This document shows, piece after piece, positions 29,980-39,093 of a DNA stretch of 64,000 nt (position 1 is its first letter; every line of letters starts with the position of its first letter). Below the pieces are notes generated by a model, which made no database searches, was not told the DNA's origin, and saw nothing but the letters and a program-made list of their open reading frames with translations. Where the stretch lies: contig NZ_JAEKJB010000009.1 of the NCBI RefSeq assembly GCF_016785095.1, forward strand, positions 1 through 64,000, in the 5' to 3' direction. Source of the stretch: Alloalcanivorax marinus. Its GTDB lineage: Bacteria > Pseudomonadota > Gammaproteobacteria > Pseudomonadales > Alcanivoracaceae. Both the position numbers and the translations under genes were made by a program.

Positions 29980-30696
29980 TCAGGAATTCGGGAGGGACCA
30001 GTCGATGGGGTCCTGGCCCTGTTGCAGCAAATACTGATTGGCGCGGGAGAAATGGCCGCAGCCGATGAAACCACGGTGCGCGGACAGCGGCGACGGGTGC
30101 GGCGCGGTCAGCACGCAGTGGCGCTGACGGTCGATCAGCTTGCCCTTCTTCTGGGCGGCGCTGCCCCACAGCAGGAACACCACGCCCTGGCGCTCGCGGT
30201 TGATGTGTTCGATGGCCTGGTCGGTAAAGCGTTCCCAGCCATGGCCCTGGTGGGAGGCGGCCTGGCCGGCGCGCACCGTGAGCGTGGCGTTGAGCAGCAG
30301 CACGCCCTGGCGGGCCCAGTGGTCCAGGTTGCCGTGGTTGGGCGCCGGGATGCCCAGGTCGCGCTCGATCTCCTTGAAGATGTTGACCAGCGACGGCGGT
30401 ACCCGCACCCCGGGCTGCACCGAGAAACACAAGCCATGGGCCTGGTTGGGGCCGTGGTAGGGGTCCTGGCCGAGGATCACCACCTTGACCTGGTCGAAGG
30501 GGGTTTCGTTGAAGGCGCGGAAAATGTCCGGCCCCGGCGGGTAGATGGTTTCGCCGGCCTGCTTTTCATCGCGCAGGAAGGTCTTGAGTTCATGCATGTA
30601 GGGCTGGGCGAATTCGCCGCCAAGGACCTGCTTCCAGCCGGGCTCGAGCTGTACGTCCTGTTCGGCCCTTGACTCCATCGATGGTGCGTCAGTCAT
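29980..30696 (-). CDS. ung: Uracil-DNA glycosylase (Ung, family 1)
   Basis: A 238-residue enzyme that excises uracil from DNA. Motif [23 protein letters not shown] contains catalytic D78 and Y80; motif [14 protein letters not shown] contains H200 and the minor-groove intercalation loop. The central [22 protein letters not shown] is typical of Ung. Its start overlaps the TetR stop by 8 bp, so the two are probably co-transcribed. An internal Met at residue 7 is an alternative start. Confidence 0.95.
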   Translation of the reverse strand: MTDAPSMESRAEQDVQLEPGWKQVLGGEFAQPYMHELKTFLRDEKQAGETIYPPGPDIFRAFNETPFDQVKVVILGQDPYHGPNQAHGLCFSVQPGVRVPPSLVNIFKEIERDLGIPAPNHGNLDHWARQGVLLLNATLTVRAGQAASHQGHGWERFTDQAIEHINRERQGVVFLLWGSAAQKKGKLIDRQRHCVLTAPHPSPLSAHRGFIGCGHFSRANQYLLQQGQDPIDWSLPNS

Positions 30697-31345
30697 GGGG
30701 GACCAGTTTCTCCAGAAGGTGTCGCATGCGGGACTTCACGCTGGCCTCGCTGGCCAGTTCCGGGTGGGTGAGCAACCGCACTTCCAGCGCCATTATACGG
30801 GCGTGGATCACTTCCGCGTCCAGCTCCGGAGTACGCGAGCCGATGGCCCGGCAGGCGTCCACCAACAGCATGCCCATCTCCTCCAGGTAGTGGTCGGCCA
30901 GCTCGCGCAGGCGCGGGTCGAGAATCGCTTCCTGCAGAAAGGCCTGCTCCGCGATCAGATGGTCGCGGCGGTGGTTGAGTTCATCGAGCATGAAGGCGGT
31001 GGTCACCTGGGCCAGGGATTCGATCAGCGTCTCGCGGCTGGCGCCGTCGCCCTGGAATTCCTGGATCAGCGCGAAGGCCTGATCGCGGAACGGGCGCACC
31101 ACGTTCTCCAGGGCGCGCTCGGCGAACAGCGTGAAGGCGTCCGCGATCAGATCCGAGATGTCCTTGAAGTAATAGGTGGTGGCGGACAGGGGCACGTCCG
31201 CTTCCCGGGCCACGGCGCGGTGACGCACCGCCCGGATGCCGTCGGTGACGATGATGTTGAGCGCCGCGTCGAGAATCGCCTGGCGGCGCTGCTCGCTGCC
31301 CGCGCGTCGGGTCTTGCGTCCCTGATAGCGGATTGCCGTGGTCAT
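30689..31345 (-). CDS. TetR/AcrR family transcriptional regulator
   Basis: A 218-residue one-component regulator. The N-terminal helix-turn-helix is [47 protein letters not shown] (about 20-66; key elements are the AAL...G...[12 protein letters not shown]...TTYYF pattern). The C-terminal ligand domain has no recognisable specificity. It is upstream of and overlaps ung. The ligand and target genes cannot be read from the sequence. Confidence 0.88.
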   Translation of the reverse strand: MTTAIRYQGRKTRRAGSEQRRQAILDAALNIIVTDGIRAVRHRAVAREADVPLSATTYYFKDISDLIADAFTLFAERALENVVRPFRDQAFALIQEFQGDGASRETLIESLAQVTTAFMLDELNHRRDHLIAEQAFLQEAILDPRLRELADHYLEEMGMLLVDACRAIGSRTPELDAEVIHARIMALEVRLLTHPELASEASVKSRMRHLLEKLVPHD

Positions 31346-31433
31346 GTGCGGTCTGCTTTGTTGTTTGGTAATCGTCGATAGCCTAACAGGCAGCGCGGAT
31401 TTGTGGGAGTTCGTGGCAGGCGGGTTGCCCTTT

Positions 31434-31457
31434 CCGTGGCGGCGAACGCCGCCACGG
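31434..31457. other. GC-rich hairpin downstream of lysS
   Basis: A perfect 10-bp stem (ccgtggcggc at 31434-31443, gccgccacgg at 31448-31457) with a gaac loop lies 10 bp past the lysS stop. There is no T tract on either strand, so it may be a 3' end stabiliser or a Rho-assisted terminator rather than a classical intrinsic terminator. Confidence 0.55.
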
Positions 31458-31466
31458 GGAGCAGGC

Positions 31467-32993
31467 CTACTGCGCGCGGGGGCGCATGTGCGGGAACAGG
31501 ATCACGTCCTTGATGGTGGGCGAATCGGTCAGCAGCATCACCAGCCGGTCGATGCCGATGCCCTCGCCGGCGGTGGGCGGCAGGCCGTGTTCCAGGGCGG
31601 TGATGTAATCCTCGTCGTAGAACATGGCCTCGTCGTCACCGGCCTCCTTCTCCGCCACCTGGGCGCGGAAACGCTCGGCCTGGTCCTCGGCGTCGTTCAA
31701 CTCGGAGAAACCGTTGGCGATCTCGCGGCCGCCGACGAAGAACTCGAAACGCTCGGTAACGAACGGGTCGTCGTCCTTGCGCCGCGCCAGGGGCGAGACT
31801 TCCGTGGGGTAGTCGGTGATGAAGGTCGGCTCCCGCAGGCGGTGCTCGGCGGTTTTCTCGAAGATCTCGATCTGCACCTTGCCCAGGCCCCAGCCGTCCT
31901 TGAGCGGAATATCCAGGCCCTCGGCGATGCGCCGGGCGCCCTGCTCGTCCGCCAGGTCCTTGGCGTCGATGTCCGGGTTGTATTCGAGGATGGCGTCGAA
32001 CACGGTGAGCCGGCGGAATGGCTTGCCGAAATCGTAGGTCACCTCGCCGGCGGGCTCGCCGTGCTCGTCAAGCAGGGTGTTGCGCACCAGGGTGTCGCCG
32101 AGCACGTCCCGGGCCAGGGTGCGCAGCATGTCCTCGGTGAGGTCCATCAGGTCGTGATAGTCCGCGTAGGCCTGGTAGAACTCGAGCATGGTGAATTCCG
32201 GGTTGTGCCGGGTGCTCAGGCCCTCGTTGCGGAAGTTGCGGTTGATCTCGAACACCTTCTCGAAGCCGCCCACCACCAACCGCTTGAGGTACAGTTCCGG
32301 CGCGATGCGCAGGTACATGTCCAGGTCCAGGCTGTTGTGGTGGGTGATGAACGGCCGTGCCGTGGCGCCGCCGGGAATCACCTGCAGCATCGGCGTTTCC
32401 GCCTCGATGAAGTCGTGGGCGACCAGATAGTCGCGGATGCCGGCGACGATTTTCGAACGGATCTTGAAGGTCTCGCGGCTGTCCTCGTTGACGATCAGGT
32501 CCACGTAGCGCTGGCGGTAACGGGCTTCGGTGTCGGTCAGGCCCTTGTGTTTCTCGGGCAGCGGCCGCAGCGACTTGGTGAGCAGCAGGTACTCGTCCAT
32601 CATCACGTACAGGTCGCCCTTGCCGGACTTGCACAGCTTGCCGCGCACGCCCACCACGTCGCCCAGGTCCCAGTGCTTGGTGGCTTTCTGCACTTCCTTC
32701 GGCGCATAAATCTGGATGCGGCCGGACATGTCCTGCAGCACCTTGAATGCCTTGCGGTCGAGCATCAGACGGCCGGCCACGGCCACCTGGATGTTCTTTT
32801 CTTCCAGTTCTTCCTTGCTCAACTCGCCGTAGCGCGCCTGCAGGCCGGCGGCCAGGCTGTCGCGGCGGAAGTGGTTGGGGAAGGCCTCGCCGCTGTCACG
32901 CCATTCCGCCAGCTTGGCGCGGCGCTCGGCGATCAGGCGGTTTTCATCGTTCTGACCGGCTTCCGCATTCGGGGTTGATTCGTCTTTACTCAT
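31467..32993 (-). CDS. lysS: Lysyl-tRNA synthetase (class II)
   Basis: A 508-residue class IIb synthetase that charges tRNA-Lys. An N-terminal OB anticodon-binding domain ([25 protein letters not shown]) precedes the catalytic core with motif 2 ([20 protein letters not shown]) and motif 3 ([20 protein letters not shown]). It follows prfB as in E. coli, separated by a 100-bp gap with a perfect 30-bp inverted repeat. Confidence 0.97.
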   Translation of the reverse strand: MSKDESTPNAEAGQNDENRLIAERRAKLAEWRDSGEAFPNHFRRDSLAAGLQARYGELSKEELEEKNIQVAVAGRLMLDRKAFKVLQDMSGRIQIYAPKEVQKATKHWDLGDVVGVRGKLCKSGKGDLYVMMDEYLLLTKSLRPLPEKHKGLTDTEARYRQRYVDLIVNEDSRETFKIRSKIVAGIRDYLVAHDFIEAETPMLQVIPGGATARPFITHHNSLDLDMYLRIAPELYLKRLVVGGFEKVFEINRNFRNEGLSTRHNPEFTMLEFYQAYADYHDLMDLTEDMLRTLARDVLGDTLVRNTLLDEHGEPAGEVTYDFGKPFRRLTVFDAILEYNPDIDAKDLADEQGARRIAEGLDIPLKDGWGLGKVQIEIFEKTAEHRLREPTFITDYPTEVSPLARRKDDDPFVTERFEFFVGGREIANGFSELNDAEDQAERFRAQVAEKEAGDDEAMFYDEDYITALEHGLPPTAGEGIGIDRLVMLLTDSPTIKDVILFPHMRPRAQ

Positions 32994-33015
32994 AGCATTT
33001 CGGTTCCGATGCAGC

Positions 33016-33089
33016 GCCGGACGCCGGACGCCGGACGCCGGACGCTTTTTTGGGTGGCAGCGTCCGGCGTCCGGCGTCCGGCGTCCGGC
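33016..33089. repeat. Perfect 30-bp inverted repeat made of heptamer tandem units (prfB/lysS gap)
   Basis: The left arm (33016-33045) is four copies of gccggac plus gc; the right arm (33060-33089) is its exact complement, four copies of gtccggc preceded by gc. The 14-nt loop contains six Ts. It begins 4 bp after the prfB stop and ends before lysS. If transcribed it would fold into a very stable hairpin between two co-directional genes and could act as attenuator, RNA processing site or mRNA stabiliser. Confidence 0.88.
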
Positions 33090-33093
33090 ATCT

Positions 33094-34213
33094 TCACAGC
33101 CCGCTTTTCAGCGAGGCCTCGATAAAACGATCCAGATCGCCGTCCAGCACCTGCTGGGTGTTGTGGCTTTCCACGTTGGTGCGCAGGTCCTTGATGCGAC
33201 CGTCGTCGAGCACGTAGGAACGGATCTGGCTGCCCCAGCCGATGTCCGCCTTGGCGTTCTCCTGGGCCTGCTTCTCGGCATTGCGCTTCTGGATTTCCAG
33301 TTCGTAGAGCTTGGCCTGCAGCATCTTGGTGGCCTTGTCCCGGTTCTGGTGCTGGCTGCGCTCGGACTGGCACTGGGTCACCACGATGTGCTCCTTGCCG
33401 TTGTCCGGGTCCGTGAAGGTATAGGTCAGCCGCACCGCGGAGTCGGTCCGGTTCACGTGCTGGCCGCCGGCGCCGGAGGCCCGGTAGGTGTCGGTGCGCA
33501 GCTTGCCGGGATCGATCTCGATGTCGATGTCGTCATCCACTTCCGGGGACACGAACACCGAGCTGAACGAGGTATGGCGGCGACCGCCGGAATCGAACGG
33601 GCTCTTGCGCACCAGCCGGTGCACGCCGGTTTCGGTGCGCAGCCAGCCGTAAGCGTAGTCGCCCTCGAAGCGCACCGTGGCGGACTTGATGCCGGCCACG
33701 TCGCCGTCGGAGGCTTCCACCAGCTCGGTCTTGAAACCGTGGGCCTCGCCCCAGCGCAGGTACATGCGCAGCAGCATTTCCGCCCAGTCCTGGGCCTCGG
33801 TGCCACCGGAACCGGCCTGGATATCCAGGTAGGCATTGGCGGTGTCCATCTCGCCGGAAAACATGCGCCGGAACTCCAGGTCCGCCACCATGCGCTCCAG
33901 GCGCTCCAGGTCCGCTTCCACTTCCGCGACGGTGGCCTCGTCGCCCTCTTCCACCGCCAGCTCCAGCAGGTCGCGGGTGTCGCCGACACCCTGATCGGCG
34001 TCACGCAGGGTAGTCACCACGCTTTCCAGCTGGGCGCGCTCCTTGCCCAGCGCCTGGGCCCGCTCGGGCTCGTTCCAGACGTCGGGGAGCGCCAGTTCGC
34101 GTTCTACTTCGACCAGTCGTTCACTCTTCTGGTCGTAGTCAAAGATACCCCCTCAGCGCTTCGATGCGCTCGGCCAGGTCGGAGAGGTGGGTTCTCAGCG
34201 GATTCACTTCCAT
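33094..34213 (-). CDS. prfB: Peptide chain release factor 2 (programmed +1 frameshift)
   Basis: About 372 residues after frameshifting. Translation starts at 34213 ([20 protein letters not shown]) and meets an in-frame TGA at 34141-34139. The site reads AGGGGG-TAT-CTT-TGA-C, the classical RF2 autoregulatory shift signal with an internal Shine-Dalgarno-like AGGGGG (34153-34148). Skipping the T at 34141 continues into [10 protein letters not shown] and the main frame ending at 33094. RF2 hallmarks are the stop-codon-recognising SPF ([14 protein letters not shown]) and the peptidyl-hydrolysis GGQ ([16 protein letters not shown]). Low RF2 would favour the shift. prfB and lysS share direction. Confidence 0.96.
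34139..34153 (-). promoter_or_regulatory. RF2 programmed frameshift signal
   Basis: On the minus strand the site reads AGGGGGTATCTTTGAC (the last base is at 34138). It combines a Shine-Dalgarno-like sequence, the slippery CTT Leu codon and a TGA stop followed by C, matching the well-known prfB recoding signal. Confidence 0.95.
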
Positions 34214-34267
34214 AAAAGGTCTCAAATCCCGGTGGGTGAAAGGGCGCGCATTCTACCGGCTGGGGCG

Positions 34268-34552
34268 TTAATCGACCAGTTCGTAGACGTGGAACGCCTC
34301 GGGTTTGAGGGCGTCCAGGGTGGTGCCGATGTACACCGCGTTGTCGGGAATGCCGCTGCCGGTGGTGAACACCTTGAAGCGGCGCACCTCCTTGGGGGTG
34401 TCGATCACGGTGTCGGCGTCCACTTCCACCCACATGTAGATCAGACGCTCCTGCTGGATGTAGTCCACGCGGAGCACGTCGCCCTCTTCCGGCAGGCGGA
34501 TTTCCTGCACCTCGGTACCGGTTTCCAGGCGATGCTTGTGAATTGTTTTCAT
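34268..34552 (-). CDS. Small DUF7352-like protein of unknown function
   Basis: A 94-residue acidic protein with no signal or membrane segment: it starts MKTIHKHRLETGTEVQEIRL and ends VYIGTTLDALKPEAFHVYELVD. The overall pattern (MKTIxKxxL, a middle WVEVD, GxGxPIPD-like GSGIPDNAVYIGT, FHVYE) resembles the DUF7352 family, which I recall mainly from phages and scattered bacteria. I base this on memory of the pattern only. It stands alone between prfB and maeB, reading in the same direction. No function is assigned. Confidence 0.7.
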   Translation of the reverse strand: MKTIHKHRLETGTEVQEIRLPEEGDVLRVDYIQQERLIYMWVEVDADTVIDTPKEVRRFKVFTTGSGIPDNAVYIGTTLDALKPEAFHVYELVD

Positions 34553-34724
34553 GCTGTCCCTCCGTCAGGGAGAACCGCGCCCCGGCGGCGGTGGCCGCCG
34601 GCGCATTCAGGGACCCGGCCTTTTGGGCCGGGCAGTGATGATCGGCGCAATCCTAGCAAAGACCCGGGAGGCTGGCATTAACCGCGATGCCCACCCCCGG
34701 GTCACGGAGGGGAAGCCACGCCGC

Positions 34725-37019
34725 TCAGCCGCGCGGTTCCAGATTGGCGCGCAGCACCGTGAGCGCCGCCATATTGACGATGCGGCGCACCGTGGCGCTG
34801 GCGGTGAGGATGGTCACCGGCGCGTCCACGCCCAGCAGGAACGGGCCGATGGCCACGTTGCTGCCGGCGGCGGTCTTGAGCAGGTTGTAGGCGATGTTGC
34901 CGGAATCGCCGTTCGGGCACACCAGCAGGTTGGCGGAACCGGTGAGGGTGGAATCCGGCAGGATCTCCTTGCGGATCGACGCCTCCAGAGCGGCGTCGCC
35001 GTGCATCTCGCCATCCACTTCCAGCTCCGGCGACCACTCGCGGATCAACGCCAGGGCGCGACGCATCTTGTCGCTGGCCTGGCAGCGCTCGGAGCCGAAA
35101 TTGGAGCGCGACAGCAGCGCCGCCTTGGGCTCCAGGTTCAGGCGCCGCATTTCCTCGGCGGCGGCGATGGTGAACTCGGCGATCTGCTCGGCGCTGGGGT
35201 CCTCGTTGACGTGGGTGTCCACCACCGCCACGGTGCGCTCGGGCAGCAGCAGCACGTTCATCGCCGCGTAGGTGCGCGCCTCCGGACGCAGGCCGATCAC
35301 CTGGTCAACGAAGTTAAGGTGCTCGGCGAACCGGCCCACGGTGCCGCACACCATGCCATCCGCCTCGCCCAGATGGACCATCATGGCGCCGATCAGGGTC
35401 ATGCGACGGCGCATCTCGGTGCGCGCCACTTCCTTGGTGACGCCGTGGCGGCCGCGCATTTCCCAATAGGCGTTCCAGTAGCGGTGGAAACGGTCGTCCT
35501 GCTCCGGATTGGTGACCTCCACGTCCTCGCCCAGCTTCAGGCGCAGACCGTAGCGCTCGATGCGCATCGCCAGCACGTCCGGCCGGCCCACCAGGATCGG
35601 GAACGCCAGGCCCTCGTCCACCACCACCTGGACGGCGCGCAGCACACGTTCTTCCTCGCCCTCGGTGAACACGATGCGCGCCTTGCCACCGTCGCGCACC
35701 AGCGCCTTGGCGGCGGAGAACAGCGGTTTCATGAAGGCACCGGAATGATAGACGAACTGCTTGAGCTGCTCGGCGTAGGCGTTCAGGTCGGCGATCGGCC
35801 GGGCCGCCACGCCGTCGGCCATGGCCGCCTTGGCCACCGCCGGCGCGATGCGCACGATCAGGCGCGGATCGAACGGCTTGGGAATCAGGTACTCCGGCCC
35901 GAAGCTCAGCTCATAGGTGCCGTAGGCGGCGGCCACCACTTCGTTCTGCTCCTCCTGGGCGAGGCCGGCGATGGCATACACCGCCGCCTTTTCCATCTCC
36001 CGGGTGATGGTGCTGGCGCCGGCGTCCAGGGCGCCCCGGAAGATGTACGGGAAGCACAGCACGTTGTTGACCTGGTTCGGGTAGTCGGAGCGACCGGTGG
36101 CGATGATCAGGTCGTCGCGCACCGCCTTGGCGTCCTCGGGCAGGATCTCCGGGTGCGGGTTGGCCAGCGCCAGGATCAGCGGTCGTGCCGCCATGCGCTG
36201 CACCATGTCCGGCTTGAGCACGCCGCCGGCGGACAGGCCCAGGAACACGTCGGCGCCGTCGATCACCTCGCCCAGGGCACGGGCGTCGGTGGCCTGGGCG
36301 AAGCGTGCCTTGTCCGGGTCCATCAGCTCCTTGCGGCCCTGGTAGACCACGCCTTCGATGTCGGTGACCCAGATGTTTTCCTGGGGCAGGCCCAGGTCCA
36401 CCATCAGGTCCAGGCAGGCCAGCGCCGCCGCGCCGGCGCCGGACACCACCACCTTGACCTGGTCGATGGGCTTGCCAGCCACTTTGAGGCCGTTGATGAA
36501 GGCGGCGCTCACGGTGATGGCGGTGCCGTGCTGGTCGTCATGGAATACCGGGATGCTCATGCGCTCGCGCAGCTTGCGCTCGACGATGAAGCACTCCGGG
36601 GCTTTGATGTCTTCCAGGTTGATGCCGCCGAAGGTGGGTTCAAGGGCGGCGATGATGTCCACCAGCTTGTCCGGGTCGCTCTCGTTGATCTCGATATCGA
36701 ACACGTCCAGGCCGGCGAACTTCTTGAACAGCACCGCCTTGCCTTCCATCACCGGCTTGGACGCCAGCGCGCCGATGTTGCCCAGCCCCAGCACGGCGCT
36801 GCCGTTACTGATCACCGCCACCAGGTTGCCGCGGCCGGTGTAGCGGAACACATTGTTGGCGTCCTCGACGATCTCCTCGCAGGCCCAGGCCACCCCGGGG
36901 GAATAGGCCAGCGCCAGATCGTTCTGGTTGGTCAGGGGCTTGGTGGCGACGATGGCGGTTTTACCGGGGACGGGGTGTTCGTGGTAATCAAGTGCAGCGC
37001 GGCGGCTGTCGGTGGCCAA
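34725..37019 (-). CDS. maeB: NADP-dependent malic enzyme MaeB (malic enzyme-phosphotransacetylase fusion)
   Basis: A 764-residue two-domain protein that oxidatively decarboxylates malate to pyruvate with NADP+. The N-terminal malic enzyme (about 1-430) contains [55 protein letters not shown]-type core (key parts [12 protein letters not shown] and [11 protein letters not shown]) and [17 protein letters not shown] for the cofactor. The C-terminal half (about 440-764) is a phosphotransacetylase-like domain ([39 protein letters not shown]), which in MaeB has a regulatory acetyl-CoA-binding role. Acting next to fadBA, it could supply NADPH and pyruvate during growth on fatty acids. Confidence 0.94.
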   Translation of the reverse strand: MATDSRRAALDYHEHPVPGKTAIVATKPLTNQNDLALAYSPGVAWACEEIVEDANNVFRYTGRGNLVAVISNGSAVLGLGNIGALASKPVMEGKAVLFKKFAGLDVFDIEINESDPDKLVDIIAALEPTFGGINLEDIKAPECFIVERKLRERMSIPVFHDDQHGTAITVSAAFINGLKVAGKPIDQVKVVVSGAGAAALACLDLMVDLGLPQENIWVTDIEGVVYQGRKELMDPDKARFAQATDARALGEVIDGADVFLGLSAGGVLKPDMVQRMAARPLILALANPHPEILPEDAKAVRDDLIIATGRSDYPNQVNNVLCFPYIFRGALDAGASTITREMEKAAVYAIAGLAQEEQNEVVAAAYGTYELSFGPEYLIPKPFDPRLIVRIAPAVAKAAMADGVAARPIADLNAYAEQLKQFVYHSGAFMKPLFSAAKALVRDGGKARIVFTEGEEERVLRAVQVVVDEGLAFPILVGRPDVLAMRIERYGLRLKLGEDVEVTNPEQDDRFHRYWNAYWEMRGRHGVTKEVARTEMRRRMTLIGAMMVHLGEADGMVCGTVGRFAEHLNFVDQVIGLRPEARTYAAMNVLLLPERTVAVVDTHVNEDPSAEQIAEFTIAAAEEMRRLNLEPKAALLSRSNFGSERCQASDKMRRALALIREWSPELEVDGEMHGDAALEASIRKEILPDSTLTGSANLLVCPNGDSGNIAYNLLKTAAGSNVAIGPFLLGVDAPVTILTASATVRRIVNMAALTVLRANLEPRG

Positions 37020-37141
37020 GGCGGGTCTCCTTCAAGGATCGGACGTGTACATCGTTTCGTGGTGATCCTCGAGTGTACTGCGCCTGGGGCGCGCCCGCAT
37101 CCGGTGGCCAAGTTTTGTCACAACTCCAGGCGGTTCCGGGG

Positions 37142-38842
37142 TTATAGCGGCCGCAGGTGCTCGAACATCATCTGCGGCGAACGCCGGCCCCGGAACTCGT
37201 TGACCTCCAGCCGGTAAACCCCTTCGATGCGGCTCAGGCGCGCTCCCAGCAGCGCCGGGTCGGCGTTGAAGTGGATGCCATCGACCACGCCGTTCACCGC
37301 CGGCAGCCCCAGGGTCAGCTTCAGGTGCCGCTCGCCCACCACCCGATGGTTAAGCACCTCGAACTCGCCGTCGAAGCGCGGCGGCGGAAAGCCCTGCCCC
37401 CAGGGAAACCGGTGCGACAGCAGCTCGGCGGTGGCCAGGGTAATGTCCTGCTCACTCAGGCCGCCGTCGCTGTCCACCACCTGATCGAACAGCTCCTCGC
37501 TGGCGGCCTCGGCCACCGCCGCCTGGAAGGCCTCGCGGAAGGCGTCCAGATCGTCGGCGCGCAGGGTCATGCCGGCGGCCATGGCGTGGCCGCCGAACTT
37601 GTGCAGCAGCCCCGGGTGGCGGGTGGCCACCGCGTCCAGCACGTCGCGCAGGTGCAACCCCGTGATCGAACGCCCGGAGCCTTTCACCAGCCCGGCCTCG
37701 CGAGCCGGAGCGAAGGCGATGACCGGCCGGTGCACCGCCTCCTTCACCCGCGAGGCGAGAATGCCCACCACGCCCTCGTGCCAGTCCCGGCCATGCAGGC
37801 ACAGCGCCGGCGGCAGGATCTGGCCGCGCAGGCGCTCCACCTCGGCCATGGCGGCATCGCGCATACCCTGCTCGATGCCACGCCGCTCGCGGTTGATGGC
37901 GTCCAGCTCTTCGGCGTACTGGCGTGCCTCGGAAACGCTGTCCGCCAGCAAGCACTCAATGCCATGGCCCATGTCCGCCAGCCGGCCGGCGGCGTTGAGC
38001 CGGGGCCCGGCGGCGAAACCAAGATCCGCGGCCAGGGCCCGGGACGGGTCGCGGCCGGCCACCTGCAGCAAAGCGCGCAGCCCCGGGTTGCCCTTGCCGG
38101 CACGCAGCCGGCGCAGGCCCTGCTCCACCAGGATGCGGTTGGCGTCGTCCAGGGCGACCACGTCCGCCACCGTGCCCAGGGCCACCAGGTCGAGCAGATC
38201 GACCACGCCCCGGCGCACGCCCAGGGCACGCTGCACCGCCATCAGCAGGTAGAAGGCCACACCCACCCCGGCCAGATTGGGCGCCGGGAAACCCTGCTCT
38301 TCCAGGCGCGGGTTGGCGATGGCGTCGGCGTCCGGCAGGCGATCGCCGGGCAGGTGATGATCGGTGATCAGCACGCGCATGCCCGCCGCCCGCGCCGCCG
38401 CCACCCCATCCACGCTGGCGATGCCGTTGTCCACGGTGATGATCAGATCCGGCGCCACCGTATCCCGGGCCAGCTCGACGATCGCCGGCGACAGGCCGTA
38501 GCCGTACTCGAAACGGTTCGGCACCAGGTAATCCGGGCGGGGGAAGCCCAGGGACTCCAGGCCGCGCACCATCAACGCGGTGGCGGTGGCGCCGTCGGCG
38601 TCGTAGTCGCCGACGATGCAGATGCGCCAATTCCGTTCACGGGCGGCCAGCAGCAGCTCCACCGCCGCCGCCAGCCCCCGGAAACCATCCGGATGGGGCA
38701 GCCGCCCCAGGGTCAACTCCAGTTGTTCCGCCGAGGTCAGCCCCCGGTTGGCGAGGATACGCGCCAGCAGCGGCGGCACGCCGGGCCAGTCCACGGGCAC
38801 CGAAGGACGGCGGCGAATACGGGGGTAGGAACTTGCGGTCAT
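37142..38842 (-). CDS. recJ: Single-stranded-DNA-specific exonuclease RecJ
   Basis: A 566-residue 5'-3' ssDNA exonuclease of the DHH phosphoesterase family, used in RecF recombination and base/mismatch repair. DHH motifs are ICIVGDYDADGATATALM (motif I), TVDNGIASVDGV (II) and VLITDHHLPGD (III, the DHH triad). A DHHA1 segment (GGHAMAAGMTLRADDL) and a C-terminal OB domain follow. The start is uncertain: ATGs at 38842 and 38851 are both in frame with no clear ribosome site. Confidence 0.93.
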   Translation of the reverse strand: MTASSYPRIRRRPSVPVDWPGVPPLLARILANRGLTSAEQLELTLGRLPHPDGFRGLAAAVELLLAARERNWRICIVGDYDADGATATALMVRGLESLGFPRPDYLVPNRFEYGYGLSPAIVELARDTVAPDLIITVDNGIASVDGVAAARAAGMRVLITDHHLPGDRLPDADAIANPRLEEQGFPAPNLAGVGVAFYLLMAVQRALGVRRGVVDLLDLVALGTVADVVALDDANRILVEQGLRRLRAGKGNPGLRALLQVAGRDPSRALAADLGFAAGPRLNAAGRLADMGHGIECLLADSVSEARQYAEELDAINRERRGIEQGMRDAAMAEVERLRGQILPPALCLHGRDWHEGVVGILASRVKEAVHRPVIAFAPAREAGLVKGSGRSITGLHLRDVLDAVATRHPGLLHKFGGHAMAAGMTLRADDLDAFREAFQAAVAEAASEELFDQVVDSDGGLSEQDITLATAELLSHRFPWGQGFPPPRFDGEFEVLNHRVVGERHLKLTLGLPAVNGVVDGIHFNADPALLGARLSRIEGVYRLEVNEFRGRRSPQMMFEHLRPL

Positions 38843-38931
38843 GGGAGCCATCACAGGAAGCGATGGCGGCAAGCGTCCGCGTATCCATGGCCGCCGTCAA
38901 GGGTACCGACCCGCAAGTCACGCAAAGGGGC

Positions 38932-38960
38932 TAACATCACGGCGCCGTGATTCTTATACT
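38932..38960 (+). promoter_or_regulatory. Possible fadB promoter containing a 16-bp palindrome
   Basis: A -10-like TATACT lies at 38955-38960 with a weak -35 (taacat, 38932-38937) 17 bp upstream. The spacer holds a perfect palindrome, ATCACGGCGCCGTGAT (38936-38951), which could be an operator. It lies 134 bp before the fadB start. I infer this from sequence pattern only. Confidence 0.35.
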
Positions 38961-38969
38961 TGGCAGCCC

Positions 38970-39004
38970 TGAGCGGTTTGGCCGTTGATGTAAGCAAACG
39001 CTCA
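38970..39004 (+). promoter_or_regulatory. Possible operator upstream of fadBA
   Basis: TGAGCGgTTTG (38970-38980) and CAAACGCTCA (38995-39004) form an inverted repeat with one bulged base and a 14-bp spacer, just downstream of the candidate -10. It could bind a TetR-type fatty-acid regulator such as a FadR- or PsrA-like protein. The regulator is not identified in the window. Confidence 0.35.
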
Positions 39005-39093
39005 CATGAACGGTGACGCACACCTCCAAGGAGGTTAAAGCAGGCTCACCAAAGCGGCTCCGCCGCGTACTTTGGGACTGGAGAGCAATCGTT

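Noticed and set aside
33016-33089. Short CRISPR-like array
   Set aside because: The repeated unit is only 7 bp with no spacers; it is a tandem/inverted repeat, not a CRISPR.
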